Part shown: positions 1-10,041 of the stretch, in pieces | How the letters are laid out: each line of letters opens with the position of its first letter | Numbering within the stretch: position 1 is the stretch's first letter | Origin: Neocallimastix lanati (nom. inval.) | Taxonomy: Eukaryota > Neocallimastigomycota > Neocallimastigomycetes > Neocallimastigales > Neocallimastigaceae | Length of the DNA stretch: 51,145 nucleotides | Reading direction: 5' to 3' | NCBI GenBank assembly: GCA_016946835.1 | Contig: JACVTC010000040.1 | Span: 1,285,001 to 1,336,145, forward strand | Translations under genes and position numbers: made by a program | The notes under the pieces: model-generated | What the model was told of the DNA's origin: nothing | The model's database searches: none | The model's input: the letters and a program-made list of their open reading frames with translations, nothing else

Positions 1-169
1 TATATGCTTATATGTTTGATTTACTGAAGTTGTTTTTATTTTTAATTATACTATTAATGAAATTAAAATATTTTATATTAAAAAAAAAAAAAAAAAAATT
101 ATATATATATATATATAATAAAAAGAATAATAATAAAAGGTAATAAAAAAAAAAAAATTTTTTTTTTTT

Positions 170-1981
170 TTAAAGATAATATTGACTATTGTAATCTTGA
201 GCACCACAATGCATTAAAAAATTGGAGAGATCATGAAATCCTCTTTTCTGTGTAATTTGTAATGGGGTTAAATTTTTTGCATTTTTCATATTAAGATCAG
301 CTCCATAGTACGCCAGAAGTCGAATTAATTCCTTGGAACCGTTATTACAGGCAATGATGATGGGAGAATCACCTTTTTTATTTTGAATATTAATATTGGC
401 TCCATGCTGTAATAAAAGATTCACCATACCACTCTGTTTTACGGTAGTAGCGTAGATAAGAGCAGAACATCCTTGCTTATCCTTGACATCAATGCTGGCG
501 CCATGATCCAATAATGCTTTAGCAATTTCCTTTTGTCCATTTTGAGAGACCACCATAAGGGCTGTGGAACCCGCTTGATTAGTATCATTGACATCTATAT
601 CTTGTTCCAATAAAAAATTAACAACATTTTTACATCCGTTGAGACAAGCGAGCATCAGAGAAGAAAATCCATTGGCATCCTTTTCATGAATACTTTCACC
701 TTTTTCATAGAGTGCTTTTACTGTATCCAGCTGACCTCTGTAACTGGCGGTCATAAGGGCATTCCAACCATTATAATCTTTCACATTAATGGTCAAATTT
801 TTATTACTGAGGAGATAATCTACTAATTCCTTGTTTCCACTACGAATGGCATTCATCAGAGAGGTTGTCCTTCGCGAATCTTTAGCATTAATATCAGCAC
901 CCTTCTCAATCAAGTATCTTGAAATTTCTAAATTACCTTCTTCACACGCAAGAATTAATGCGGTATAACTATCTTTGCTGACAGCATTTACATCTGCTCC
1001 ATGTTCTACCAGCAGTTCTATGATACTTTTATTATCACATTGTGTGGCAAACATTAACGGGGTAAAATTCTTACTATCTCTAGCATTGACATCGGCGCCA
1101 TTTTCAATTAACAACCGTACATAATCCGTATAACCTTTTCCTGATGCCATCATTAATGGGGTAATTTTCTTATTTCCATTCTTTTCATTAATATCAATCT
1201 TTTGTTCATTTATTAAATAATTAATAATTTTGTATGTATTTGGATAAGAGCATGCTTCATTTAGTATACCAGAATGGTGGTTTATCTTTTCCAATGATTC
1301 CTGACAATCCGAATGATACAACAATTTCAATATACCCAAATTGTTTTTTGAAATAGCGGTATAATACATTTTATCTGAAAAATTCAATTTTTTCTTTTCT
1401 GATTCTATAAGAGCATTTAATTGAGATTTAGATAAAGATTTCTTGTTATGGTAAAGCGTGACCAAGCTTAAAATCATTTCATTATCAAATTCATAAAAAT
1501 TAATAATTTTTCGAAGTAAGGTAATGTCATCTTTACGTATTACGTTTAATAAAAATAAGTCATTTGACTTATCTTCATAGTTAATATCTATTCCTTTTTT
1601 TAAAATGAAATAAAGCATTGAATCCTTTAATACTTTTTTTGAGTAGAGATAAAAAAGAATACTATGATTAGTATTCTCCTGGTGATAGTTTATACTAGCT
1701 CCATGGTTCAATAATATATTGGCAATTGAAAAATATTCATTTTCTATTGCTAAAAATAAGGGTATCTTTTCATTTATTGAGGTATAATCTAAAGTTGGGT
1801 ATTGTTGTGATGTAAATTCTATAAATTCATTTGAACATTTGTTTTCTATGAGATAAATTAATAAGTCAAAAGTATCTGAATTAATTTCATTTAAATTGGC
1901 AGAACCATAAAGAAAAAATGATTTGTAATCTATAATATTTTGTGATTCAATAATTTGTTTCAATTCTTGAAATTTATCCAT
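170..1981 (-). CDS. Ankyrin-repeat protein, 603 aa (paralogue 1)
   Basis: Single uninterrupted frame. Residues about 1-230 form an N-terminal module that also begins the two neighbouring ankyrin genes: a short helical start, an FDLLIYLIE segment, one degenerate ankyrin unit (IPLFLAIEN...LLNHGASINY), and a KSLSKSQLN..MYYTAISKNN segment. About ten 33-residue ankyrin repeats follow (residues about 268-600), with the TALMxA...G...VxxLLxxGADxNxxD consensus. There is no signal peptide or membrane helix. Ankyrin arrays bind other proteins, so an intracellular scaffold role is likely, but no partner can be named. The start Met aligns with those of the two paralogues. No intron is visible. The gene ends close to the window edge and its 3' flank is poly-A/T. 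I am confident of the family; the function is unknown. Confidence 0.93.
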   Translation of the reverse strand: MDKFQELKQIIESQNIIDYKSFFLYGSANLNEINSDTFDLLIYLIENKCSNEFIEFTSQQYPTLDYTSINEKIPLFLAIENEYFSIANILLNHGASINYHQENTNHSILFYLYSKKVLKDSMLYFILKKGIDINYEDKSNDLFLLNVIRKDDITLLRKIINFYEFDNEMILSLVTLYHNKKSLSKSQLNALIESEKKKLNFSDKMYYTAISKNNLGILKLLYHSDCQESLEKINHHSGILNEACSYPNTYKIINYLINEQKIDINEKNGNKKITPLMMASGKGYTDYVRLLIENGADVNARDSKNFTPLMFATQCDNKSIIELLVEHGADVNAVSKDSYTALILACEEGNLEISRYLIEKGADINAKDSRRTTSLMNAIRSGNKELVDYLLSNKNLTINVKDYNGWNALMTASYRGQLDTVKALYEKGESIHEKDANGFSSLMLACLNGCKNVVNFLLEQDIDVNDTNQAGSTALMVVSQNGQKEIAKALLDHGASIDVKDKQGCSALIYATTVKQSGMVNLLLQHGANINIQNKKGDSPIIIACNNGSKELIRLLAYYGADLNMKNAKNLTPLQITQKRGFHDLSNFLMHCGAQDYNSQYYL

Positions 1982-2726
1982 TTTTTAAAATAAAATATAT
2001 ACATATATATATATACAAAACTTTTAAACTCTTTATATATTTATTGCTTATATAAAATATATTCCAAAAATATTACATTTTTTTTTTTTTTTTTTTTGTT
2101 TTATCTGTTTTTATTTTATTTTATTTCTTGTTTTTTTTATTTTTTTTTTTATGAAAAAGATTTTATTTACATTGATAAGAAGTGAAGGATTAATTTTAAT
2201 TAATAAAAATTTAAACTTTTTTTTATATTATACATTAAATAAACATTTTTTTTTTTTTTATTATCAAAAATACACAATTTATCAAATTGTAATAATTATA
2301 TTATGCATTTAATAAACATTTTTTTTTTTTTTTTATTATCAAAAATACACAATTTATCAAATTGTAATAAATAATTTAAATTAATATATAATATATATAT
2401 ATTAAATATAAATATTAAATATATATATATACATAATTTTTTATTTTATTTTATTTTTTTTTTTTTTAAAAAAAATTTGTAATTTTGAATCATACAAATT
2501 TCATTATTACTAAATTCCAATTTTTTTTTTTTTTTTTTTTTTTTTTAACTTATCATTAGTATCATAAAAAAAAAAAATTGTTAATTGTAATTAAATAATT
2601 AATATTTTTATTATTACTTTATTTATATACTACAGAACTTTATTTTAAAAAAATTTTTCTTATTACAAAACAAATCAGTTAATACAAATAGATTTATAAC
2701 TTATTTACAATTATTATGATTTATTA

Positions 2727-2766
<40 letters not shown>

Positions 2767-3003
2767 ATATTACTACAATATTTAATTTATTATTTATTTA
2801 TTACTTTATTATAATATTTATAAATTATTATTATTCTATATTCATGATTTATTATAATTAATAATTAATAATTTATTATTAATTAATTTAATTTATTATT
2901 ATTATTTATTATTATTATTATTATTTATTATTATTTATTATTATTATTATTATTATTTATTATTATTATTATTTATTATTATTATTATTATTTATTATTA
3001 TTA
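1982..3003. other. AT-rich spacer between ankyrin genes
   Basis: About 1 kb without a gene. It holds several poly-T runs of 15-35 bases, a short tandem duplication (2232-2370), and a dense (TTA)n/TTATTATTTATT low-complexity block from about 2890 to the stop codon of the next gene. The 3' end of the 3004-4992 gene abuts this microsatellite directly. The upstream (promoter) side of the 603-aa gene lies at 1982 and above; no clear TATA element can be singled out because everything is AT. Confidence 0.7.
2232..2370. repeat. Tandem duplication of about 70 bp
   Basis: Two adjacent copies (about 2232-2295 and 2304-2370) share an AATAAACA start, a poly-T run, TTATCAAAAATACACAAT and a TTATCAAATTGTAATAA end. 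They differ mainly in poly-T length. Non-coding. Confidence 0.75.
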
Positions 3004-4992
3004 CTAATATTTTATTTTATGTTTCGATATGTAATAGGAAAGATAGTTGATAATAGATTTATTACTCTTTATGGTAGAAATGATAAATGAATTCATTATA
3101 TCTTTTTTCTTTTCCTCATCATCTTGAATAGATTCTATTAGATATTCCACTATGGATTTATAGTCGTGATAAGCAGCGATAACACAAGCAGTATGATGAT
3201 GAATATCTTGAATGGCTACATCACATCCATGATTTACTAAAAGTTTAACCAAATCTAAATTATTATTCTCAGCTGCTATCATTAAACTAGTTTTACCTGA
3301 ATTTTCTTGCTTATTTAGATTGACGTTTTTACGAAGTAAAATACGGATAATATCCATATTACCACATTGAGCAGCGATCAAGAGAGGATTCCATCCTAAA
3401 CAATCTTGACCTTCACCATCTGCTCCATGTTCCATTAAATATTCAACGACCGCAGAATGTTCATTAGAAGTGGCATATATCACTGGTGTGGCATTTTTAC
3501 TATTTTTAACATTGATATTAGCACCATGCTCAACAAGAAAACGTACTATGTCTAACCGTCCATTATAGGCCGCATGCATTAAGGCAGTATCTCCTTTCGT
3601 TTCCGTTTCTTCTAAGAGAGCCCCATGTTTCACTAAGGATTGAACAACATCAAAATATCCTGCAGCGGAAGCAAACATTAATGCAGTATTACCAGTAATG
3701 GAATGATGATTAATATTCACTCCTTTCTGTTGAAGTAAATAGTTCAAAATATCCAAGGTTCCATTTTCAGCTGCAACTAGCAATGAGGTGATACCATTAT
3801 TATTGACACTATCCACTTCAATGCTATTTTCTACGAGTATTTTAACGATATTAAGGTGTCGATAAAGGGTAGCACTATGAAGGGCCGTCCAGCCATGATT
3901 ATCTTTCATATTTAAATCACAATGATGCTGCACTAATAGACGTACAGTTTCTTCATTACCAAATAAAGAAGCTAATATCAATGGAGTATTTCCATCTTTA
4001 TCTTTTTGATCGATTTGAGCTCCACGCTCCAGAAGCCGTGAAACCACATCATAATGATTCTTTTCTGAAGCATAGATTAACGCAGAATGATTTTTTTTAT
4101 TCACACTATTAATATCAGCTCCATGTTCTAACAGGAACTGAACTATTGGAAGGTAACCTTTTAAGGAAGCAATCATTAAAGCTGTATCACCTTTTGAATT
4201 CTTTTTATTAATATTTGCACCCTGCTCAACAAAATACTGTACCAAGGAGAGTTTATTATTAATGGTTGCTCTTATTAGCATTTCATATTTATTAATAATA
4301 TTAACGGATTGGGTATGAATATCATTGATATATAAATTTTTAATGATTTCTAAATTACCATTTTTTATTGCAGAAAAATAAAGCGAAGATGAAATATCGA
4401 TTTTTTGAGTTTCATTTGTGATTAATTGTTGAAGTTGTTGTTTACTTAAACCTTTTCTATATTTTTTATGTTGTATAAGATTGAGAATAAAGTTATTATC
4501 AAAAATATAATATTCCAAAACTAACTTTACCAGGTCAACATATTCATTATGAATTAAATAGTACATTATTTTTTTATCTTGACGATCTTTTGCATTAATT
4601 TGTATTTGATGATTTAGTGCAAAAGTTAAATTAGACTTATTTAATTTATTTGATTTACAAAGGTATATTAGTATATTGTCACCATTACTATGTACACGAT
4701 TAATATCGGCTTTTTTATTCAATAAATTTTTAGCAATGGTAAATCTATTGTAAGAAAGTGCTAAATAAATTGGTATTTTATTATCTGAAGTTTCATAATT
4801 ACATTGGGTATATTCTTTTATTATAAATTGAAGAATGTCATTGGATGCATTGTGTTCCAGGGCGTAAGTTAATAAATCAAAATAAGTGTCATTTAATTGG
4901 GTAACCTTGACATTATTAAATATATAGTATGATATAAATTCTTGACAATTATTTTGAATTATCAACTTTTTTAAATTTTGTTTGAGATTCAT
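3004..4992 (-). CDS. Ankyrin-repeat protein, 662 aa (paralogue 2)
   Basis: Intronless gene with the same N-terminal module as its neighbours (FDLLTYALE, IPIYLALSYN, KGLSKQQLQ, SLYFSAIKNGN; residues about 1-235). About twelve ankyrin repeats follow (residues about 240-625), most with canonical D/N-G-x-T-A-L-M-x-A and GADIN motifs. A short charged tail (EEKKKDIMN) and a non-repeat C-terminal helix (FIISTIKSNKSIINYLSYYISKHK) end the protein. The start at 4992 matches the position of Met in paralogue 1 (M-x-x-x-x-x-LKxLIxxxN). Likely a soluble protein-binding scaffold; partner unknown. The stop codon lies against a (TTA)n tract, so the 3' UTR must be very AT-rich. Confidence 0.93.
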   Translation of the reverse strand: MNLKQNLKKLIIQNNCQEFISYYIFNNVKVTQLNDTYFDLLTYALEHNASNDILQFIIKEYTQCNYETSDNKIPIYLALSYNRFTIAKNLLNKKADINRVHSNGDNILIYLCKSNKLNKSNLTFALNHQIQINAKDRQDKKIMYYLIHNEYVDLVKLVLEYYIFDNNFILNLIQHKKYRKGLSKQQLQQLITNETQKIDISSSLYFSAIKNGNLEIIKNLYINDIHTQSVNIINKYEMLIRATINNKLSLVQYFVEQGANINKKNSKGDTALMIASLKGYLPIVQFLLEHGADINSVNKKNHSALIYASEKNHYDVVSRLLERGAQIDQKDKDGNTPLILASLFGNEETVRLLVQHHCDLNMKDNHGWTALHSATLYRHLNIVKILVENSIEVDSVNNNGITSLLVAAENGTLDILNYLLQQKGVNINHHSITGNTALMFASAAGYFDVVQSLVKHGALLEETETKGDTALMHAAYNGRLDIVRFLVEHGANINVKNSKNATPVIYATSNEHSAVVEYLMEHGADGEGQDCLGWNPLLIAAQCGNMDIIRILLRKNVNLNKQENSGKTSLMIAAENNNLDLVKLLVNHGCDVAIQDIHHHTACVIAAYHDYKSIVEYLIESIQDDEEKKKDIMNSFIISTIKSNKSIINYLSYYISKHKIKY

Positions 4993-6118
4993 GAATAAAT
5001 TTCCCTCTTTTTTTTTTTTTAAAAAAAATAATTTATTTATTTATATATTATTACTTGAAAGAAAGGTATTAATTAAAGTTTATTTTGAATTTATGGTAAA
5101 ATATATATAATTTGGATTATTAAATTTATTAATTATAATAATTTGTTTTTATCAATTTTTTATTTATCTTTTATTTTTTTTTATTTTTATTTAGTAATTT
5201 ATTATTTTTCTTTATTTAAAGGAATTTTACTACTTAAATAATCAAATTCTTTTTAGTTTTAAATTATTTCTATTAAAATACTTTTTATTTTATTTTTATT
5301 TTTTTTTTTTATTTTTAAAAAAAAAATTATTATTTTTAAGTTTAAATATATATTTTTTTTGTTCTTTTTATATTAATATGGAAGAACAAAGAAAAAAATT
5401 TTTTATATTTTATAATTAACCTTAATTTATGTTAATTTAGAAAGAAAAAAAAAAAAATTTTTTTTTCTGTTTAAAATATATATTATTTTTTAATAATGAT
5501 ATTCACTGATATTTATTATTTTATATTATTAATTATTTTTATAATGATATAAAAATCTAATATTTATAAAAAATAAAGTTACACAAATTAAAAAATAATA
5601 ATAATAATAAAAAAAAAAAAAAAAAAAAAAAAATATAAAAAAATAAAGTTTTAAAAAAGAAATTATTAATAAAAATTATTAATATAAATCACATTTTATT
5701 AATAATGATTTCATTTTCCATTTTAATAAATGGATAATAATAATTCCACTTTTCTCTTTTTAATCCGATTATTTTTTCTTATTTTTTTTTTTTTTTTAAT
5801 TGTTGGTAATTCTGTTCATTTTGCTTTCTTTTTTTTTTATTATTATATTATGATTAAATAACAACAGAATAATTAAAAATTTTAATAATAAAATGTGTAT
5901 AATTTTTCAAAGATTAATCTATGTACTAATAATAATTGATAATAATAATATTAATAATATTAATAAATAATAATGTTAAATAATAATAATAAATAATAAA
6001 TAATCATCATCATAATAAATTTTTTTAGACAGGGAAGAGAATACACTTCCATAATAAAATGAATAATAATCATAAGAAAAGAAAAAAAGACACTAATATT
6101 TATGAATATTTATTATTT

Positions 6119-6152
<34 letters not shown>

Positions 6153-6664
6153 TATTTTTTTTTTATTTATTTATTTACTTTGTTTTATTTACTTATTATT
6201 ATTATTTTATTAATTTTTATTTATTTATTTATTTTATTTAATTTTTTTTTTTTTTTTTTTTTTTAATATGTTTTTATTTTATTTTTATTCTAATCTAATT
6301 TGTAATTTTTTTTATTATTTTTGTTTTTGATATATATAAATATATAAATATATAAATATATATATATATTAAACATTTTATTCTTAATAATTATATTTTT
6401 GTATTTTTAAAATTAAAGCTTATATATTTTTTTATTTTTAAAAAATTTTTCTTATATTTATTTTATAAAGATATTTTAATAAATTCTATTATCTATTATT
6501 ATTTATTGTGTATAGATGTACTTTTACATTTATATGGGTATATAATAATAGTATTGTAATTGTTTGTATTAATGGATATATATATAAAAAAAAATTTTTA
6601 AAAAAAAAAAACTTTTTTATATTATGCATTATACAAACTATTTCAAAATTGATTTTTATATATA

Positions 6665-6701
<37 letters not shown>

Positions 6702-7185
6702 TTATGTTTTGTTTTGTTTTTGTTTTTTGTTATGTTTTGCTTTTTTTTTTTTTTTTTTTTATGTTTTATTATTGTTATTTGTTATTTTTGATTTTATATT
6801 TGTTATTTCTTTAATTTAAAAAAAAAAAAAAAAGTAATAAAGTTTCATCAATGATAGTGATAACGATAATAATATATTAATATATAAAAAAATTTAAATA
6901 TTGATTAAAATTGTATTATTATTATTATTATTATTATTATTTTAAATTAATTTAAATAGATATTGTTAAATTTTTTTTTTTTTTTAACTTCTTATTTTTA
7001 GTTGTAAATAATTAATATATAGTTGTATATAAATATATATATATATTACTTTTATTTCATTTAATAAAAAATATTATATATATATATATTATCTTAATCT
7101 TTTTATTTTTATTTTTATTGTTATTTTTTTTTTTCTTTATTTTATTTTATTTTATTCTTTTTTTTTTTTTTTTTTGGTAAATTTT
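4993..7185. other. AT-rich intergenic region
   Basis: About 2.2 kb. I see homopolymer A and T tracts (several over 20 bases, e.g. 5608-5632, 6120-6147, 6667-6700), (AAT)n stretches and short AT-rich inverted repeats, but no open frame with normal amino-acid composition. Apparent frames here are poly-Phe/Leu/Tyr readings of T-runs. The 662-aa gene is transcribed away from this region, so its promoter should lie just above 4992. Confidence 0.65.
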
Positions 7186-10041
7186 TTAATTAAACTGGGA
7201 TAGATAATCTATGATAGAGGTATAATTATTTTTATAAGCAAAGGTAAGGGCATCCCAACCATTACTACATTTATGATGTATATTAGCACCATGACAAACT
7301 AAACATTTAACTAATTCTAAGTAATCTTTTGAACTTGCTATTAATAAGGCGGTGCAACTACAATTTGATATTTCATTCACATTGACATCTTTTTCTATTA
7401 ACATTTCCACGATATCAATATAATTCTTTTCTACTGCCATCATTAATGCATTAAATCCATCATTATTCTTTTCATGGATATCAGCACCATTTTCAATTAA
7501 ATAGTAGGTCAAGCTGACATGTTCATTTTTAATTGAAGTCATTAAGGGGGTAAATCCATCATTATTCTTTTCATTTATATTTGCACCATTCTCTATTAAG
7601 AAATGGATCATTTCTTCATTACCAACTTCACAAGTAAAATGTAATGCAGTATTTCCTTGATGATTCTTTTGATTAATATTGGCACCTTTATTAATCAAAT
7701 ATTTGGTAATCTCATCAAATCCTTTAGAAGCAGAGAGCGTCAAAGCAGACCATCCTTCATTGTTAATTTCATTAATTTGACAGCATTTTTCGACTAAGAG
7801 TTTAACAATGGATAATGAATTCTTACAAGTAGCTAACATTAATGGAGTCCAACCGTATTTATTTTTAATGTTTATATTTGCTCCTTGACCAATCAAATAT
7901 TTCACGATTGGGAAAGTTTTTGTGATGACAGCAACACACAGCGGAGAGCAACGACATTTATTTAAGGCACAAAGATCTGCACAATGACGTAAAAGGCATT
8001 GAACGACATCTAAATGACCATGTTGGGCAGCAATATGTAATGGAGTATTTCCATCATTATTTTTTTCATTAACATTAGCACCATGTTGAATTAAATATTC
8101 AACAATTTCTGAATGATCATTTTCTGAAGCAACATGAATAGGAAATCCTTCTTTTACTTTCACATTTACTTTAGCTCCACGGGCCAATAGAGTACGAACA
8201 ACTTCTATATTCCCACAACAACATGATAGTATTAATGAATTCATCCTTCCGTCACTTCCTTCTTCATTAACATCCACTCCATGATCAATTAAATAATTTA
8301 GGATTTCTATCCTTCCCTTTAGTGCAGCAATATTAAATGGTGAAAATCCATATTTATTTCTTATTGTAAAATCTGCACCTTGATCTATTAAATATTTTGA
8401 TACTTCCACATGTCCATTTTGGGCAGCTACGGATAATGGGGTATATTTTTCGTTATTCATTATATTTATATTAGCACCCATTTCTATTAAATATTGTACA
8501 ATAGGAAGTGAACCATTAATACAGGCAAACAAAAGTGCAGTATTTCCTTCATTATTAGCAGAATCAATTTCTTCACCATAACGAAGCAATATCTTTATGA
8601 TTCCTAACTTTCTTCGACAAGTAGCAAGATGTAAAAGATTACAATTTTGTTGATTATGCTCATGAATATCAGCACCATGTTGAATAAATAGTTCTGTTAA
8701 ATCTTCATCACCATTATAAGCTGCTAATGTAATTTCTGAACAACCATCAGCATCTTTTACATTTAATTGAGCACCATTCTCCACTAAAAATTTACAAATG
8801 GAAAGATAACCTTTCTGCGTAGCAATATTTAATGCAGAACGTTGATGATTATTTTTTTCATTGATATTTGCACCCATTTCTACTAAAAACTTTAAGATTT
8901 CAATATATCCATTTTCAACTGCTAAAAGTAAAGGGGTATAGCCTTCATTATTTTTTGATTGAATAAATGCTCCTTTATATACTAAATATTTTACAACATC
9001 TAAATGACCACCCTTTGCAGCAGCAATTAATGCATCATTTCCCAGTGAATTTTTTTCACTAATGAAAGCTCCTTTTTCCAATAAATAATTGGTAATATCT
9101 AATAATCCTTGATAGGAAATCATGATTAAGGCATTAGTATTATTTTTACATTTATAATTAATATCAGCACCACATTCTACTAAATAATATATTGCTTCTC
9201 TTGAAGAATTTTTACAAGCAGCATATAAAGCTGTATTATTATCACCATCTGTTTCATTAACGTTGGCTCCTTCTTCTATTAAATATTTTATTATTGAGAT
9301 ATTATTATTTTCTGATGCTTTTATGACAAGACCATTCTTTTTACATATATCTCGTATTGTTTGACTATGCTTGTCATGATTTAATAAAATTTTCAATATT
9401 TCTATCTGGTTGATATCAATAACATCGTGATACATAGATTTTGTAATTTTAATTTTTTGAAATTCATTTTTAATTTTGAAATTTAAATTATCCCTACTTA
9501 ATTTATCCTTTCTTTTTGAACAACATATCATGTTTAAAATAAATTCATTATTATATACATAATACCTAAAAACTTTCTTAACAATCTTTAAATTGCTTGT
9601 ATAGTTCAAAAAAACTTTATTATTATTATCTTCCGCATTGATATCAATTCTATTTCTTAATATAAAATCTAATAAATTATTATTTAATAAATTTTTTTTT
9701 ACTAAATAAAGCAGAACGTTTTCTCCAAAACTATTATAGAAATTTATATTAGCTCCTTTACTTAATAAGTAGGACGCTAAACTTAAATTTTCTTGTTCTA
9801 AAGCTAAAAAAATTGGAATAAATCCTTCTTTAGTTTCATAATTTAAATTTTCATAATTATTTATAATAAAATAAATTATTTCATTATTAGATCGTACAAC
9901 TATAGAATATGTTAATATATCAAAACAATTTTGACATATATCTTTGATAGTAATATTATTAAAGCATAAATATGACTTTAACTCATAAATTTCATTATTC
10001 CTTATAAAATTTTGAACTAAAATCTTCATTCTATATTTCAA
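7186..10041 (-). CDS. Ankyrin-repeat protein, 951 aa (paralogue 3)
   Basis: Longest of the three tandem paralogues. The N-terminal module (residues about 1-235) has the family markers FDILTYSIV, IPIFLALEQENLSLASYLL, KDKLSRDNLN and SMYHDVIDINQIEILKILL. About 22 consecutive ankyrin repeats then run to the C-terminus with almost no linker, many of them NDGxTPL..A..GH..VVxYLIxxGANINEKN. Several repeats near the C-terminus resemble each other closely (EKNNDGFxPL/ALM), suggesting growth by internal duplication. Met-1 is preferred over Met-5 because it aligns with the starts of the paralogues. No intron, signal peptide or membrane segment is visible. Probably an intracellular binding scaffold; no partner is inferable. 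Confidence 0.93.
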   Translation of the reverse strand: MKYRMKILVQNFIRNNEIYELKSYLCFNNITIKDICQNCFDILTYSIVVRSNNEIIYFIINNYENLNYETKEGFIPIFLALEQENLSLASYLLSKGANINFYNSFGENVLLYLVKKNLLNNNLLDFILRNRIDINAEDNNNKVFLNYTSNLKIVKKVFRYYVYNNEFILNMICCSKRKDKLSRDNLNFKIKNEFQKIKITKSMYHDVIDINQIEILKILLNHDKHSQTIRDICKKNGLVIKASENNNISIIKYLIEEGANVNETDGDNNTALYAACKNSSREAIYYLVECGADINYKCKNNTNALIMISYQGLLDITNYLLEKGAFISEKNSLGNDALIAAAKGGHLDVVKYLVYKGAFIQSKNNEGYTPLLLAVENGYIEILKFLVEMGANINEKNNHQRSALNIATQKGYLSICKFLVENGAQLNVKDADGCSEITLAAYNGDEDLTELFIQHGADIHEHNQQNCNLLHLATCRRKLGIIKILLRYGEEIDSANNEGNTALLFACINGSLPIVQYLIEMGANINIMNNEKYTPLSVAAQNGHVEVSKYLIDQGADFTIRNKYGFSPFNIAALKGRIEILNYLIDHGVDVNEEGSDGRMNSLILSCCCGNIEVVRTLLARGAKVNVKVKEGFPIHVASENDHSEIVEYLIQHGANVNEKNNDGNTPLHIAAQHGHLDVVQCLLRHCADLCALNKCRCSPLCVAVITKTFPIVKYLIGQGANINIKNKYGWTPLMLATCKNSLSIVKLLVEKCCQINEINNEGWSALTLSASKGFDEITKYLINKGANINQKNHQGNTALHFTCEVGNEEMIHFLIENGANINEKNNDGFTPLMTSIKNEHVSLTYYLIENGADIHEKNNDGFNALMMAVEKNYIDIVEMLIEKDVNVNEISNCSCTALLIASSKDYLELVKCLVCHGANIHHKCSNGWDALTFAYKNNYTSIIDYLSQFN

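Noticed and set aside
6059-6819. Two plus-strand open stretches of about 60 and 100 codons
   Set aside because: They are poly-Phe/Leu/Tyr readings of T-runs with no normal amino-acid mix or motif.
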